In this document: piece after piece, positions 46,694 to 47,497 of the stretch | Numbering within the stretch: position 1 is the stretch's first letter | Layout of the letters: every line of letters starts with the position of its first letter | Source: CAYRFQ01 sp964423615 | GTDB taxonomy: Bacteria; Planctomycetota; Planctomycetia; Gemmatales; Gemmataceae | Direction of reading: 5' to 3' | Length of the DNA stretch: 47,497 bases | Assembly: GCA_964423615.1 (NCBI GenBank) | Contig: CAYRFQ010000052.1 | Span: 1-47,497 of the forward strand | The notes under the pieces: model-generated | Seen by the model: the letters and a program-made list of their open reading frames with translations, nothing else | Databases searched by the model: none | Told to the model about the DNA's origin: nothing | Translations under genes and position numbers: made by a program

Positions 46694-47254
46694 GTGTTCA
46701 AACCTTATGAACAGACAGTCACAATGGTTCATCAAACTCTCGAAACGGTCCTGTCCGCCGTTGACCAGTGGTTCGACAAACCGACCGCAATTCTCACTTT
46801 TCGCCCAAACTCGGGAAATTGGTCGATTTCGCAGGTGTTGGAACACGTCACATTGACGAATCATTATCTGATGTTAACCCTCGGGAAATATGTCGCGAAG
46901 GCAGTGAAACGAGCATCGGAAGGAGAAGAGATCCCACTAGCGGAGAGTGACCTGGATTGCGTGAATATCATCGGCGAGAGGGGTAGCTTTGAATGGATTC
47001 GTCCCGAACACATGGAGCCTTCGCCAGACCCGAATTTAGTTCAGACGCGGCAGAGACTCCAGGAACAACTAGCAGCTTGTTTATCGTTACTAAGCCAACT
47101 GGCCAACGGCGAAGGTGCCCTCTGCAGTATCCAGATGTCGGTAAACGACCTGGGCAGAATTGACCTCTATCAGTGGCTGTACTTCCTCGCGCAGCACGCC
47201 CGACGACACCTCCAGCAGATGGAAGCGATTGAACAAGAGGCCCTTGCAAGTTGA
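46694..47254 (+). CDS. DinB-family (YfiT-like) putative metal-dependent protein
   Basis: A 186-residue four-helix protein of the DinB superfamily. The metal site is suggested by His52 in SQVLEHVTLTNHYL and the HARRHLQQME end helix. Such proteins include thiol-dependent S-transferases (YfiT, BstA) and DNA-damage-induced proteins; the substrate here is unknown. The start is GTG 46694, six bases after AAGGAG, a strong reason for the choice. It is divergent from the DUF3500 gene. Confidence 0.88.
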   Translation: MFKPYEQTVTMVHQTLETVLSAVDQWFDKPTAILTFRPNSGNWSISQVLEHVTLTNHYLMLTLGKYVAKAVKRASEGEEIPLAESDLDCVNIIGERGSFEWIRPEHMEPSPDPNLVQTRQRLQEQLAACLSLLSQLANGEGALCSIQMSVNDLGRIDLYQWLYFLAQHARRHLQQMEAIEQEALAS

Positions 47255-47497
47255 TCGGCGTATTGTGTTGAACGAAATTTGCTCGACAGACGGAGGTTAC
47301 AACCGAGCAAGCCTGCTACAATCTCCAAAATTCACGGTTACCAACAACGAGCCCAATTCTTCTGTATTTCTCCAGGACCGTTCTATTTCCTGAGTCATTT
47401 GTTTCCTAACTTTTTGGGATACTGAACGTTCGCAAAGTTTTCTGTTGTTTTGTGCACTTGTTTTTTGTGCACACTCCGGGTGTTCAAGCGGCCAAAT
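47255..47497. other. Right edge, no gene seen
   Basis: The last ~240 bases are A/T-richer, with short inverted bits (TTTTGTGCACTTG then TTTTTTGTGCACAC, near 47450-47472). I see no frame with a start signal. Confidence 0.4.

Overview
The window looks like a chromosome segment of a planctomycete. The marker genes are a Planctomycete-cytochrome/DUF1549/DUF1553 gene followed by a DUF1501 gene (34151-38877), a DUF1080 protein, a PQQ-propeller protein, a DUF3500 protein with a twin-arginine leader, a very large membrane-anchored Ser/Thr kinase, and decayed WD40/TPR genes. Base composition is moderate by eye, intergenic gaps are long, and operons are short (one to three genes). I saw no phage, insertion sequence, CRISPR array, tRNA or rRNA.

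Layout. 1-480: tandem repeat, hairpins and a possible small gene. 479-4936 (-): full-length Lhr-type helicase. 5082-5909 (-): undecaprenyl-diphosphatase UppP. 5910-6915: long gap with a near-consensus promoter placed directly in front of a possible leaderless 47-residue peptide. 6916-11409 (+): 1497-residue Ser/Thr kinase with an extracytoplasmic part. 11594-12607 (+): membrane protein, convergent with glycogen synthase (-). 14636-16162 (+): GT-C-like membrane protein. 16406-18602 (+): two tandem isocitrate dehydrogenase paralogues, the second diverged at cofactor and substrate sites. 18937-21929: two WD40-type gene remnants flanking an EboE-like TIM-barrel gene (-) and a divergent four-helix membrane protein (+). 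21999-26238 (+): M28 peptidase, YceI, two YkgJ-type Cys-cluster proteins and a PQQ propeller. 26406-31697: FMN reductase (-), HD hydrolase plus a conserved unknown (+), zinc ribbon plus TPR protein (+), and a divergent pair (small membrane protein -, EEP-family phosphatase/nuclease +). 31764-33582 (-): DUF1080 protein, alpha/beta hydrolase and a TAATG-coupled mini membrane protein. 34151-38877 (+): PSCyt/DUF1549/DUF1553 gene, a PTS EIIA-like gene and a DUF1501 gene, probably one operon. 38983-43182 (-): secreted beta-helix protein, phosphoglycerate kinase and an RdgC-like protein. 43521-46520 (-): 65-residue protein, outer-membrane barrel and DUF3500 protein. 46694-47254 (+): DinB-family protein.

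The genes that most plausibly work together are: the DUF1080/hydrolase/mini-protein operon and the PSCyt-EIIA-DUF1501 operon (secreted or envelope catabolism typical of planctomycetes); the tandem IDH pair (possibly a hetero-oligomeric NAD-IDH); and the HD-hydrolase pair. No classical defence or mobile system is present. The least expected arrangements are the EIIA-like gene inside the PSCyt/DUF1501 operon, the IDH pair, the lone EboE-like gene, and the promoter plus short signal-peptide-like frame at 6511-6690.
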